From NCBI GenBank assembly GCA_963800065.1, contig CAWCZO010000007.1, forward strand, positions 259,697 to 323,696: 64,000 nucleotides of DNA, read 5' to 3'. The position numbers were made by a program, and so were the translations under genes. Each line of letters opens with the position of its first letter. Positions within the stretch are counted from its first letter, which is position 1. Shown one piece after another: positions 36,079 to 44,837 of the stretch. The stretch is from CAWJFJ01 sp963800065 (lineage in GTDB: Bacteria > Actinomycetota > Acidimicrobiia > Acidimicrobiales > UBA8190). Under the pieces are notes generated by a model. It did no database searches and was not told where the DNA came from. It worked only from the letters and a program-made list of their open reading frames with translations.

Positions 36079-36353
36079 TGACCGAGCAGTCCACGCCGGC
36101 ACCGCGCAACGGGCGCAAGGTGCGAGAGGGTCTGGTGGTCTCCGACAAGATGCAGTCGACCGTGGTGGTGGCCGTGGTCGAGCGGGTCCGCCACGCCCGG
36201 TACGGAAAGACGGTGCAGCGGACCACCCGGCTCTATGCCCACGACGAGTCCAACGACGCCAAATTGGGCGACCGGGTCCGGGTGATGGAGACGCGTCCGT
36301 TGTCGAAGCTGAAGCGCTGGCGTGTCACCGATGTGCTCGAGCGTGCCCGATGA
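36078..36353 (+). CDS. rpsQ: Ribosomal protein S17
   Basis: Intact 91-residue primary 16S-binding protein (RKVREGLVVSDKMQSTVVVA; RTTRLYAHDESNDAKLGDRV). The ATG at 36078 in TGATG is preferred over the in-frame GTG at 36075 because this overlap recurs throughout the operon. Confidence 0.96.
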   Translation: MTEQSTPAPRNGRKVREGLVVSDKMQSTVVVAVVERVRHARYGKTVQRTTRLYAHDESNDAKLGDRVRVMETRPLSKLKRWRVTDVLERAR

Positions 36354-36718
36354 TCCAGCAGGAGTCCCGGCTCAAGGTGGCTGACAACTCCGGTGCACGC
36401 GAGGTCCTGTGCATCAAGGTCCTCGGGGGCTCGCGTCGGCGTTACGCCGGCATCGGTGACGTCTTCGTCGCCACCGTGAAAGACGCCATCCCCGGCGCGG
36501 CCGTGAAGAAGGGCGAGGTCGTCCGGTGCGTGGTCGTCCGCACGGCCAAGGAACGACGCCGGCCGGACGGCAGCTACATCCGGTTCGACGAGAACGCCGC
36601 CGTTCTGATCAACGAGCAGCAGCAGCCACGGGGGACCCGGATCTTCGGGCCGGTGGGACGTGAGCTGCGCGACAAGAGGTTCATGCGGATCGTCTCGCTC
36701 GCCCCGGAGGTGCTGTGA
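36350..36718 (+). CDS. rplN: Ribosomal protein L14
   Basis: Intact 122-residue interface protein (MIQQESRLKVADNSGARE; GDVFVATVKDAIPGAAVKKG; FDENAAVLINEQQQPRGTRI; MRIVSLAPEVL). Overlaps rpsQ by ATGA. Confidence 0.97.
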   Translation: MIQQESRLKVADNSGAREVLCIKVLGGSRRRYAGIGDVFVATVKDAIPGAAVKKGEVVRCVVVRTAKERRRPDGSYIRFDENAAVLINEQQQPRGTRIFGPVGRELRDKRFMRIVSLAPEVL

Positions 36719-37023
36719 TGCGGATACGCAAGGGTGACACCGTCCAGGTCCTGAGCGGGAAGAACCGCGGCAAGCGCGGGCAGGTCATGGTGGCGCTCCC
36801 CCAGGTGGGGAAGGTCATCGTCGACGGTGCCAACCTGTCGAAGCGCCACACCAAGCAGCGCGGCTCCACCATGCAGGGCGGGATCATCGACAAGGACATG
36901 CCCCTGCCCGTGTCGGCCGTGGCCATCGTCTGCCCGGTCGACGGTCCCACCCGCATCGGAATGCGGATCGACGAGACGGGTCGCAAGATCCGGATCTGCC
37001 GCAAGTGCGGAACGGACCTCTGA
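36718..37023 (+). CDS. rplX: Ribosomal protein L24
   Basis: Intact 101-residue assembly-initiating protein with the KOW motif MRIRKGDTVQVLSGKNRGKR and NLSKRHTKQ. The C-terminal block ICRKCGTDL is shortened. The ATG at 36718 (TGATG) is preferred over the GTG at 36715. Confidence 0.96.
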   Translation: MRIRKGDTVQVLSGKNRGKRGQVMVALPQVGKVIVDGANLSKRHTKQRGSTMQGGIIDKDMPLPVSAVAIVCPVDGPTRIGMRIDETGRKIRICRKCGTDL

Positions 37024-37595
37024 TGACGCCCACGTCCACCCGGACCCGTCCCCGGCTGAAGGAGCGGTACGACACCTCGACCCGGGCTGAGCTGCAGGCC
37101 CAACTGGGGCTGTCCAACATCATGGAGGTCCCGCGCCTCGAGAAGATCGTCATCAACATGGGGGTGGGAAAGGCCACGCAACAGCCCTCGCTGATCGAAG
37201 GGGCCGTGAAGGACCTCGAGGTGATCAGCGGCCAGAAGCCGGTGGTCACCCGGGCCCGGAGCTCCATCGCCGCCTTCAAGCTCCGCGAGGGCATGGCCAT
37301 CGGCGCCAAGGTGACCCTGCGCGGCGACCGGGCCTGGGAGTTCCTCGACCGGCTGATCGCGCTGGCCATCCCCCGGATCCGTGACTTCCGGGGCCTCTCG
37401 CCCACGTCGTTCGACGGTCACGGCAACTACACCTTCGGGGTGACCGAGCAGCTGATCTTCCCCGAGGTCGACTACGACCGCGTCGACACGACGCGCGGCA
37501 TGGACATCACGATCTGTACCACTGCTCGCAGCGACGACGAGGGCCGTGCCTTCCTCGTCGCTTTCGGGTTCCCGTTCAGGCAGGAGAGCATCTAA
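37023..37595 (+). CDS. rplE: Ribosomal protein L5
   Basis: Intact 190-residue protein binding 5S rRNA (IMEVPRLEKIVINMGVGKAT; GQKPVVTRARSSIAAFKLRE; FGVTEQLIFPEVDYD). The start ATG overlaps the rplX stop. Confidence 0.97.
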   Translation: MTPTSTRTRPRLKERYDTSTRAELQAQLGLSNIMEVPRLEKIVINMGVGKATQQPSLIEGAVKDLEVISGQKPVVTRARSSIAAFKLREGMAIGAKVTLRGDRAWEFLDRLIALAIPRIRDFRGLSPTSFDGHGNYTFGVTEQLIFPEVDYDRVDTTRGMDITICTTARSDDEGRAFLVAFGFPFRQESI

Positions 37596-37599
37596 CACG

Positions 37600-37785
37600 A
37601 TGGCCAAGAAGGCATTGATCGAGAAGCAGCAACGCACGCCCAAGTTCAAGGTCCGCGCCTACACGCGGTGCCGGCGCTGTGGACGGCCCAAGGCCGTGTT
37701 CCGCAAGTTCGGGCTGTGCCGGATCTGCCTGCGCGTCATGGTCCATGCCGGGGAGATCCCCGGCGTGACCAAGGCGAGCTGGTGA
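37600..37785 (+). CDS. rpsZ: Ribosomal protein S14, zinc type
   Basis: The 61-residue type Z S14 with two CxxC pairs (CRRC and CRIC) that bind zinc (TPKFKVRAYTRCRRCGRPKA; FRKFGLCRICLRVM; GVTKASW). The short zinc form in the spc operon is typical of actinobacteria and Firmicutes. Confidence 0.97.
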   Translation: MAKKALIEKQQRTPKFKVRAYTRCRRCGRPKAVFRKFGLCRICLRVMVHAGEIPGVTKASW

Positions 37786-37801
37786 GGGGAGGGCCGCGCT
37801 C

Positions 37802-38206
37802 ATGACGATGACGGACCCCATCGCCGACATGCTGACCCGCATCCGCAACGCCAACACGGCGATGCACGACACGGTGAAGATGCCGACCTCGAAGCTGAAG
37901 GAGTCGCTGGCCGACATCCTCGAGAGCGAGGGGTACATCGGCGGCTTCGACGTCACCCCGTCGACCACGGGTCCCGGCAGCGTCCTCGAGATCAAGCTCA
38001 AGTACGCCCCCGACCGGACGCGGACCATCGGCGGTCTGCGCCGGGTGTCCAAGCCCGGTCTGCGCATCTACGCCCAGGCCGACCGCATCCCCCGCGTGCT
38101 CGGCGGCATGGGCGTGGCCGTGGTGTCGACGAGCCAGGGCCTCATGACCGACCGCGAGGCGCGCAAGCGCCGGGTCGGCGGGGAGGTGCTCTGTTATGTC
38201 TGGTGA
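37802..38206 (+). CDS. rpsH: Ribosomal protein S8
   Basis: Intact 134-residue central-domain protein (DPIADMLTRIRNANTAMHD; RVSKPGLRIYAQADRIPRVL; the C-terminal GEVLCYVW). In E. coli it represses the spc operon; no S8 site was recognised here. Confidence 0.97.
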   Translation: MTMTDPIADMLTRIRNANTAMHDTVKMPTSKLKESLADILESEGYIGGFDVTPSTTGPGSVLEIKLKYAPDRTRTIGGLRRVSKPGLRIYAQADRIPRVLGGMGVAVVSTSQGLMTDREARKRRVGGEVLCYVW

Positions 38207-38262
38207 GTCCATGTCCGGCGCCGTCCGGGCGCGCCGGCGGGGTCGCGTGGGGAGGTCCGCTG

Positions 38263-38805
38263 ATGTCTCGCGTCGGCCGCATCCCCCATCGCCGTGCCCG
38301 GTGGGGTCACCGTGACGGTGGACGGACCCCTGGTCACCGTGGCCGGGCCCCAGGGCACGCTGGCGCGCCCGCTGCCGGGTGCCATCACCGTCCGCCAGGA
38401 GGATGCCAACCTCATCGTCGAGCGCCCCGACGACGAGCGTCAGAACCGGGCCCTGCACGGGCTCACCCGGTCGCTCGTGGCCAACATGGTGACCGGCGTC
38501 ACCGCCGGGTTCACCAAGGAGCTCGAGATCGTGGGGGTGGGCTACCGGGCCGCGGCGCACGCGGGCCGGGGTCGCTCGAGCTCGCCCTGGGCTTCTCCCA
38601 TCCCGTCCTCGTCGACGCCCTCGACGGCGTCACCTTCGACGTCCCCACCCCCACCCGCATCGTGGTGAAGGGCATCGACAAGGAGAAGGTCGGCCAGGTG
38701 GCCGCCGACATCCGCAAGCTGCGCAAGCCCGAGCCCTACAAGGGCAAGGGCGTGCGATACCTCGGCGAGCGCGTCGTGCGCAAGGCCGGCAAGGCGGCCA
38801 AGTAG
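38263..38805 (+). CDS. rplF: Ribosomal protein L6, two frame breaks
   Basis: Binds near the sarcin-ricin loop. The ATG at 38263 has GGGGAGG upstream and reads SRVGRIPIAVPGGVTVTVDG once an extra C in the run near 38284 is removed. LTRSLVANMVTGVTAGFTKE and GVGYRAA follow. Two surplus bases (GC repeated near 38550) then separate these from GSLELALGFSHPVLVDALDG and RKPEPYKGKGVRYLGERVV. Repaired length is about 179 residues, normal. Confidence 0.93.
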   Translation: MSRVGRIPHRRARWGHRDGGRTPGHRGRAPGHAGAPAAGCHHRPPGGCQPHRRAPRRRASEPGPARAHPVARGQHGDRRHRRVHQGARDRGGGLPGRGARGPGSLELALGFSHPVLVDALDGVTFDVPTPTRIVVKGIDKEKVGQVAADIRKLRKPEPYKGKGVRYLGERVVRKAGKAAK

Positions 38806-38807
38806 CC

Positions 38808-39176
38808 ATGGCCACCACCGCCCAGCGCAAGCGCGCCCTGCGCATCCGACGCCATGCCCGGGTGCGCAAGCAGATCGTGGGCACCACCGGACGTCCCCGT
38901 CTGGCCGTGTTCCGCTCGGCGCGCCACATCTCCGCCCAGGTCATCGACGACACCACCGGTCGCACGGTGGCCGCCGCCGGCACCGTCGAGGCCGACTCTG
39001 CGGTCCGGCTCCGGCGGCAACGTGGAGGCCGCCCAGAAGGTGGGTCGCCTCGATCGCCGAGCGGGCCGACGGCCGCCGGTGTGACGAAGGTCGTCTTCGA
39101 CCGCGGCGGTTTCCGTTATCACGGGCGGGTGGCCGCCCTGGCCGACGCCGCCCGCAAAGCAGGACTGGAGTTCTGA
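38808..39176 (+). CDS. rplR: Ribosomal protein L18, three compensating +1 breaks
   Basis: Binds 5S rRNA. The frame is open throughout, but residues 63-90 read as Arg-rich nonsense. Three extra bases (near 38997, 39050 and 39071) restore the family sequence ADLRSGSGGNVEAAQKVGRL, then IAERADGAGVTKVVFDRGGF, and return to frame because they sum to three. The N-terminus (RKRALRIRRHARVRKQIVGT) and end (ADAARKAGLEF) are normal. A simple ORF check would miss this damage. Confidence 0.94.
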   Translation: MATTAQRKRALRIRRHARVRKQIVGTTGRPRLAVFRSARHISAQVIDDTTGRTVAAAGTVEADSAVRLRRQRGGRPEGGSPRSPSGPTAAGVTKVVFDRGGFRYHGRVAALADAARKAGLEF

Positions 39177-39178
39177 CA

Positions 39179-39730
39179 ATGCTCGACGGACAATTCGAGG
39201 AGCGGACCATCCGGGTCAACCGGGTGGCCAAGGTGGTGAAGGGCGGTCGGCGGTTCTCCTTCACCGCCCTCATGGTCGTGGGCGACGGCAACGGCCGGGT
39301 CGGTCTCGGCTACGGCAAGGCCAAGGAGGCCGGACTCGCCGTCCAGAAGGGCATCGAGGAGGCGCGCAAGAACATGTTCCACGTTCCCCTGGCCGGCTCG
39401 ACCATCACCCACCCGATCATCGGCGAGGCCGGTGCCGGACGGGTCATGCTGAAGCCGGCGTCGCCCGGTACCGGCGTCATCGCCGGCGGGGCGGCGCGCG
39501 CCATCCTGGAGATGGCCGGGATCCACGACATCTTGTGCAAGTCGCTCGGTTCGTCCAACGGGATCAACGTGGCCCACGCCACCATCGCCGGGCTCAAGTC
39601 CCTGAAGCGGCCCGAGGACGTGGCCCGTCTGCGGGGCAAGCCCGCCGACGAGGTCATCCCCCGCGGCGTCCTGCGCGCCTACCGCGAGCGCCAGCGCGCC
39701 TCCGACCTGTTCCAGGGGGTGGAGGCATGA
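39179..39730 (+). CDS. rpsE: Ribosomal protein S5
   Basis: Intact 183-residue fidelity protein (ERTIRVNRVAKVVKGGRRFS; VGDGNGRVGLGYGKAKEAGL; KSLGSSNGINVAHATIAGLK). Overlaps rpmD by ATGA. Confidence 0.97.
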   Translation: MLDGQFEERTIRVNRVAKVVKGGRRFSFTALMVVGDGNGRVGLGYGKAKEAGLAVQKGIEEARKNMFHVPLAGSTITHPIIGEAGAGRVMLKPASPGTGVIAGGAARAILEMAGIHDILCKSLGSSNGINVAHATIAGLKSLKRPEDVARLRGKPADEVIPRGVLRAYRERQRASDLFQGVEA

Positions 39731-40008
39731 CGGCGGCGGCAGCGGGCGGCGACCTGAAGGTGACCCAGGTGCGTTCGGCCATCTGCACCAAGCCCAAGCA
39801 CCGCGGCACCCTGCGGGCGCTCGGGCTGCGCGGGGTCGGGCGGTCGCGCATCCTGCCCGACCGCCCCGAGGTCCGGGGCATGCTGGCCCGCGTCCCCCAC
39901 CTGGTGACGGTGGAGCCGGCCGCGCCCGACGAGGCCGCCGCCCAACACGAGCGGACAGCGGCCACCCGTCGGGCCCGCCGGGCGGCCGAAGGGAGGCAGG
40001 CGTCATGA
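39727..40008 (+). CDS. rpmD: Ribosomal protein L30 with a short extension
   Basis: The L30 core spans about residues 8-62 (LKVTQVRSAICTKPKHRGTL; GLRGVGRSRILPDRPEVRGM; VPHLVTVE). A C-terminal Ala/Arg extension of about 30 residues follows. The frame is intact; overlaps rplO by ATGA. Confidence 0.92.
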   Translation: MTAAAAGGDLKVTQVRSAICTKPKHRGTLRALGLRGVGRSRILPDRPEVRGMLARVPHLVTVEPAAPDEAAAQHERTAATRRARRAAEGRQAS

Positions 40009-40492
40009 AGATCCACGACCTGCGACCACCGGCCGGTTCCAACCGGGCCCGGCGCCGGGTCGGGCGCGGCATCGGCGGCAAGGGCGGCAAGACGGCGGGA
40101 CGCGGGACCAAGGGTCAACACGCCCGCAACACGGTGAAGCCCGGATTCGAAGGGGGCCAGCTGCCGTTGGCCCAACGCATTCCCAAGTTGAAGGGTTTCC
40201 ACAACCCGTTCCGCGTCGCCTACGCCGTGGTCAACCTCGACACCCTCGAGAACTTCGCCGGGGACGTGGCCACGCCCGGGACCCTGGAGGCGGTGGGCCT
40301 GGTGCGCAAGGGGGCCCTGGTCAAGGTGCTCGGACGTGGCGAGCTGCACCGGGCCCTGCGGGTCGAGGTCCACGCCGTGTCGGCCAGCGCCCGGCAGGCC
40401 ATCGAAGCCGCCGGTGGCCAGGTCGAGTTGCTCCCGCTTCCCTTCGGCCACGGACGGCCACCCGCGCGGGGAACGCGCTCACCAACCGGTAG
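40005..40492 (+). CDS. rplO: Ribosomal protein L15, break near the C-terminus
   Basis: Late-assembling large-subunit protein (MKIHDLRPPAGSNRARRR; GRGTKGQHARNTVKPGFEGG; VRKGALVKVLGRGELHRALR). One extra G near 40471 hides the likely end PARGNALTNR and TAG at 40490-40492. Uncorrected, the frame runs to 40586 across the secY start, which is improbable. Confidence 0.92.
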
Positions 40493-40548
40493 CCTCTACA
40501 TCTTGGGCATCGGCGCCGGGTGCGCCGAGAACGCGACGAGGAGGGGCG

Positions 40549-41847
40549 GTGCTCTCGAGCCTCAAGAACATCTTCAAGGTTCCTGACCTGCGCAACAAGG
40601 TCGTGTTCACCCTCGTCATCATCGGCCTGTACCAGCTGGGGGCGAACCTCATCGTCCCCTTCGTGTCCATCAAGCAGATCCAGTAGCTCGAGACCGACGG
40701 CCAAGCAGGCCGGGATCCTCGGGTTCCTGAACCTCTTCTCCGGCGGGGGCCTGCTGCGCATGGCCCTGTTCGGGCTCGGGATCATGCCGTACATCACCAG
40801 CTCGATCATCATCCAGCTCCTCACGACGGTGATCCCCAAGCTCGAGGAGTGGCGCGACCAGGGAGCCGATCGGACAGAAGAAGATCACCCAGACGACCCG
40901 GTACCTGACCATCGGGCTGGCCCTGCTGCAGTCGGCCGGCCTCGTCTACGTCTTCCACAACGGTGCCTCGGGGCTCCTCGGCTCGACGTCGTCCAACATC
41001 GACCTGATCCCGAACTTCGACCTCTAGCGCGCCGGCTTCATCTGCCTGACCCTCACCGCCGGAACCGCCTTCGTCATGTGGCTGGGAGAGCTCATCACCC
41101 AGCGCGGCATCGGCAACGGGATGTCGATCATCATCTTCGCCAACGTGGTGGCCGGGATCCCGGCCGGCGGCGCCCTCATCCTGTCGCAGGGCGGGAGGCT
41201 CAAGTTCGGCATCATCGTGGCGCTGACCCTGGTGCTCCTGGTCTTCGTGGTCTTCATGGAGCAGGGCCAACGCCGGATACCGGTCACCTTCGCCAAACGG
41301 GTCGTCGGCCGCCGAATGTACGGCGGCTCCTCGACCTACATCCCGCTCAAGGTCAACCAGTCCGGGGTGATCCCGATCATCTTCGCCAACTCGCTGCTCT
41401 ACATCCCCATTCTGCTGGCCAACGTCATCCCCTCGGTGGCGTTCCGGAACTTCGTCAACGACCGGATCACCCCCACCAGCCTGGTCTACGTCACCGTCGT
41501 ACGGGGTCCTGATCTTCGCTTTCACCTTCTTCTACGTCTACGTGGCGTTCGATCCCCACCAGCAGGCGGACATCATCCGGAAGCAGGGCGGCTACATCCC
41601 CGGCATCCGGCCCGGCCCACCCACCGAGCGCTACCTGGCCCGCATCCTCAACCGGATCACGCTCCCCGGCGGTCTGTACCTGGCCGTGGTGGCCGTGACC
41701 CCGTCGCTGCTGATGGCGGCATGGCACATCACCGGCTACCCGTTCTTCGGGACCACTCTCCTCATCGCCGTCGGCGTGTCGCTCGAGACGATGCGGCAGA
41801 TCGACAGCCAGCTGATGATGCGGAATTACGAGGGCTTCCTGAAGTAG
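40549..41847 (+). CDS. secY: Preprotein translocase SecY, three +1 breaks and two in-frame TAG codons
   Basis: Channel subunit of the Sec translocon with ten membrane helices. The GTG at 40549 follows GAGGAGGGG. Blocks in order are FKVPDLRNKVVFTLVIIGLY, LFSGGGLLRMALFGLGIMPY, QKKITQTTRYLTIGLALLQS, MWLGELITQRGIGNGMSIII, GGSSTYIPLKVNQSGVIPII and the C-terminal MRQIDSQLMMRNYEGFLK. Extra bases are inferred near 40696, 40862 and 41504. TAG at 40684-40686 replaces an expected Gln (IQ-stop-LE), and TAG at 41025-41027 interrupts NFDL-stop-RAGF. TAG is a genuine terminator of many genes here (nusG, rplL, tuf, rpoB), so recoding is unlikely. Repaired length is about 431 residues, normal. Confidence 0.93.
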
Positions 41848-41850
41848 CGG

Positions 41851-42527
41851 ATGGTACCCGGCGTCAGGCTCGTGGTCCTGGGCAAACAAGGGGCCGGCAA
41901 GGGGACACAGTGCGTGCGACTGTCGCATCACTACGTCGTCCCGCACGTCTCCACGGGGGACATGCTGCGCGCCGCGGTCAAGACCGGGGACGAGCCTCGG
42001 CTCCAAGGTCAAGGAGAACATGGACAGCGGCGAGCTGCTGGGCGACGATCTCATCATGGAGATGGTGGCCGAGCGCCTGGCCGAGCCCGACGCCCGGGCC
42101 CGGGGCTTCATCCTCGACGGGTGCCCGCGCACCACGCACCAGGCCGAGGTCCTGGCCGCGCTGATGGCGCCCGACGACATCGACGTCGCCGTGGACATCG
42201 AGGTCCCGACCATCCAGGCCATGCGCCGGCTGGCCAGCCGGCGGGTCTGCATCGACTGCGGGGCCAACTACTCGGTGTCGGCACCGCCCAAGATCAATTG
42301 GACCTGCGACGTCTGTGGTGGTGAGGTGATCCAGCGCGAGGACGACATCGAGGACGCCATCGGCCGCCGGCTCGAGCTCTACGAGCGCCAGACGGCCCCG
42401 CTGATCGACTGGTACTCGTCCCGGGGGCAGCTGGCCAAGGTGAACGGCATCGGCTCCCCCGACGCCGTCCTGCGCCGGATCATCCGGTCGGTCGAGGAGC
42501 GCCGCCACCGCCGGGGAGGCCCGGTGA
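41851..42527 (+). CDS. adk: Adenylate kinase, two +1 breaks
   Basis: Converts AMP + ATP to 2 ADP. The P-loop is VLGKQGAGKGTQ, then VSTGDMLRAAVK and the Asp-Gly-Cys-Pro-Arg block FILDGCPRTTHQAEVL. The LID is the long, zinc-binding type with two CxxC pairs (CIDCGANYS and TCDVCGGEV). An extra C near 41996 splits it after KTGDE. A second, near 42516 (before a GAG codon), hides the likely end EAR and TGA at 42525-42527. Without that repair the frame reads straight into map and looks like an Adk-Map fusion. A GGAGG ribosome site before map argues for separate genes. The ATG at 41851 is three bases after the secY stop. Confidence 0.93.
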
Positions 42528-42577
42528 GGGGCCCGGTGACCGGCCCGGCGCCGGGGGCCCGGAGGGGTGGCGCGCCG

Positions 42578-43319
42578 ATGAAGAGGACCGCCGACGAGAT
42601 CGCCAAGATGCGCCGGGCCGGGCGCGTGGTGGCCGAGATGCACGAGGCCACCCGGGCGGCGGCCAAGCCGGGGGTGACGACGGCCGACCTCGACACCGTG
42701 GCCCGCGAGGTCCTCGACCGGCGCGGGGCCAAGTCGAACTTCCTCCACTACCGGGGCTTCCCGGCCGTCATCTGCACCTCGCCCAACGACATGATCGTCC
42801 ACGGCATCCCCGGCGGCTACGTCCTCCAGGAGGGGGACATCCTCTCCATCGACTGCGGGGCCATCATCGAGGGCTACCACGGCGACGCCGCCTTCACCAT
42901 GGCCATCGGGGAGGTCTCGCCCGAGGCCGAGCGCCTGATCGAGGTGACCGAGCAGAGCCTGTGGGCCGGGATCGACCAGCTCCGGCCCGGGACCCGCCTC
43001 CACGAGGTGGGCCGGGCCGTCCAGGCGGTGGCCGAGAAGGCCGGGTTCGCCGTGGTCCGGGAGTACGTGGGCCACGCCATCGGGACGGCCATGCACGAGG
43101 AACCCCAGGTCCCGAACTACTGGCCCGGCAGCGGGGGGCCCATGCTCAAGACGGGCATGGTCTTCGCCGTGGAGCCGATGGTGAACGCCGGGCGGGGCCG
43201 ACACCAGGGTCCTCGACGACGGCTGGAGCGTGGTCACGGCCGACGGCAGCCTGTCGGCCCATTTCGAGCACAGCATCGCCGTCACCGACGACGGCCCCGA
43301 GGTCCTGACCCTGCCCTGA
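42578..43319 (+). CDS. map: Methionine aminopeptidase type I, one +1 break
   Basis: Removes the N-terminal Met from new proteins with a two-metal centre. Metal ligands are found in ILSIDCGAIIEGYHGDAAFT (two Asp), EYVGHAIGTAMHEEPQVPNY (His) and VFAVEPMV plus FEHSIAVT (two Glu). The extra G near 43198 lies after VNAGR; the corrected end is GPEVLTLP with TGA at 43317-43319. The ATG at 42578 has GGAGGGG upstream. Confidence 0.94.
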
Positions 43320-43362
43320 CCGGGGCCCTGGACGCGAAGTGGCCGCCGGGCGCCGGAACCGC

Positions 43363-43368
43363 TATGCT
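43363..43368 (+). promoter_or_regulatory. Candidate -10 box (TATGCT) for infA
   Basis: TATGCT stands out in the otherwise GC-rich 223-base gap between map and infA. No good -35 is present 17 bases upstream, so the call is tentative. Confidence 0.3.
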
Positions 43369-43542
43369 CATAGGTCGGCTCGCCAGGCCTGACCTGGGTC
43401 TGGTCGCTCCGGCTCCGGCCGGTGGTGGCGGGTCGCCATCGCTCGGACCGGGACCCCACCCGGAGCGGCACGAGCGGACCGGGAGACACGGCACCTGTGG
43501 CTGGGTGCGGCGTGCCCGGAGGAAAGAACGAGGAGGAGTCAC

Positions 43543-43768
43543 CTGCCGAAGCCCAAAGAGGATGCGATCGTGCTCGAAGGGACGGTCGTCGAGCCGTTGC
43601 CGAACGCCATGTTCCGCGTGGAGCTCGAGAACGGCCACAAGGTACTGGCGCACAGCTCGGGCAAGATGCGGATGCACCGGATCCGCATCCTCCCCGGCGA
43701 TCGTGTGCAGGTGGAGATCACACCGTATGACCTGAGTCAGGGGGCGGATCACCTACCGCTACAAGTGA
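43543..43768 (+). CDS. infA: Translation initiation factor IF-1, apparent CTG start, one +1 break
   Basis: OB-fold factor that occupies the ribosomal A site at initiation. The sequence PKPKEDAIVLEGTVVEPLPN, then AMFRVELENGHKVLAHSSGK and RIRILPGDRVQVEITPYDLS is unmistakable. An extra G near 43744 hides the canonical end RITYRYK and TGA at 43766-43768. The only codon at the expected start is CTG (43543-43545), placed 6 bases after AGGAGG. The first standard start in frame, GTG at 43570, would delete nine conserved-position residues. Either CTG is used or a base is miscalled. Confidence 0.92.
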
Positions 43769-43860
43769 GTCTGACACCAGGCGTGCACCGCGGTGTGCCC
43801 GAGCTCCGGCGACGCAGGTGACGTCCCGGCCCGAGGGCCGGAGAAATGGACAGAAACGAA

Positions 43861-43974
43861 ATGAAGGTGCGACCGAGCGTCAAGGCGATCTGCGAGAAGT
43901 GCAAGGTCATCCGCCGGCACGGGGTGGTCATGGTCATCTGCGAGAACCCGCGGCACAAGCAGCGCCAGGGCTGA
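43861..43974 (+). CDS. rpmJ: Ribosomal protein L36
   Basis: The 37-residue L36 (MKVRPSVKAICEKCKVIRRH; ending KHKQRQG-like RHKQRQG) with the zinc ligands Cys11, Cys14, Cys27 and a His near 32. An in-frame ATG at 43846 would add five residues. It was too short for routine ORF lists. Confidence 0.94.
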   Translation: MKVRPSVKAICEKCKVIRRHGVVMVICENPRHKQRQG

Positions 43975-44007
43975 GCGGGTCAGGACGAGGACGGAGAAAG
44001 GACAGCG

Positions 44008-44385
44008 GTGGCACGGATCAGCGGTGTGGACATCCCCCGCGAGAAGCGGCTGGAGATCTCCCTGACGTACATCTTCGGAGTGGGCCGGACCCAGGCGCAG
44101 CGCGTCTGCTCCGAGACCGACACCAACCCCGACACCCGGGTGCGTGACCTCACCGACGAGGAGGTCGCCCGCCTGCGGACATGGATCGACGCCAATCTCA
44201 AGGTGGAAGGTGACCTCCGCCGGGACATCGCCCAGGACATCAAGCGGAAGATGGAGATCGGCTCCTACCAGGGCATCCGCCACCGCCGTGGGCTGCCCGT
44301 CCATGGACAGCGGACCCACACGAACGCCCGCACCCGCAAGGGTCCGAAGAAGACCGTCGCCGGCAAGAAGAAGGTCCGCAAGTAA
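44008..44385 (+). CDS. rpsM: Ribosomal protein S13
   Basis: Intact 125-residue head protein contacting tRNA (MARISGVDIPREKRLEIS; SYQGIRHRRGLPVHGQRTHT; NARTRKGPKKTVAGKKK). The GTG at 44008 follows GAGAAAGG. The stop overlaps the rpsK ATG (TAATG). Confidence 0.97.
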   Translation: MARISGVDIPREKRLEISLTYIFGVGRTQAQRVCSETDTNPDTRVRDLTDEEVARLRTWIDANLKVEGDLRRDIAQDIKRKMEIGSYQGIRHRRGLPVHGQRTHTNARTRKGPKKTVAGKKKVRK

Positions 44386-44807
44386 TGGCCAAGACCGCCA
44401 AGACCGCCAAGACCCCCAAGTCCGCCTCCACCCGCCGGCCCCGTAAGCGGGAGCGCAAGAACGTCGCCTACGGGGTGGCGCACATCAAGAGCTCGTTCAA
44501 CAACACGATCGTCAGCATCTGCGACCACGAGGGCAACGTCCTGGCCTGGGCGTCGGCCGGCAACGTCGGCTTCAAGGGTTCACGCAAGTCCACTCCCTTC
44601 GCCGCCCAGCTGGCGGCCGAGCAGGCGGCCCGCCGGGCCATGGAGCACGGCGTCCGCAAGGTCGACGTTCTCGTCCGGGGCCCCGGGTCCGGGCGCGAGA
44701 CGGCGATCCGCTCGCTGTCGGCCGTCGGCATCGAAGTGGCCGGAATCAAGGATGTCACCCCCATTCCTCACAACGGCTGCCGCCCCAAGAAGCGGCGCCG
44801 GGTCTGA
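44385..44807 (+). CDS. rpsK: Ribosomal protein S11
   Basis: Intact 140-residue platform protein (GVAHIKSSFNNTIVSICDHE; GFKGSRKSTPFAAQLAAEQA; HNGCRPKKRRRV). The N-terminus has a short KTAKTAKTPK repeat. Confidence 0.97.
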   Translation: MAKTAKTAKTPKSASTRRPRKRERKNVAYGVAHIKSSFNNTIVSICDHEGNVLAWASAGNVGFKGSRKSTPFAAQLAAEQAARRAMEHGVRKVDVLVRGPGSGRETAIRSLSAVGIEVAGIKDVTPIPHNGCRPKKRRRV

Positions 44808-44837
44808 GGACGGGGACGGAAGGGAGTACCACCGATC

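Noticed and set aside
40684..41027. TAG reassigned to a sense codon in this genome
   Set aside because: TAG ends secE, nusG, rplL, rpoB, tuf, rplP and many other genes at the expected lengths.
42020..43735. Adenylate kinase-methionine aminopeptidase fusion protein
   Set aside because: The linking segment has a stop (42525-42527) reachable by one extra-base repair of the kind common here, and map has its own GGAGG ribosome site and ATG.
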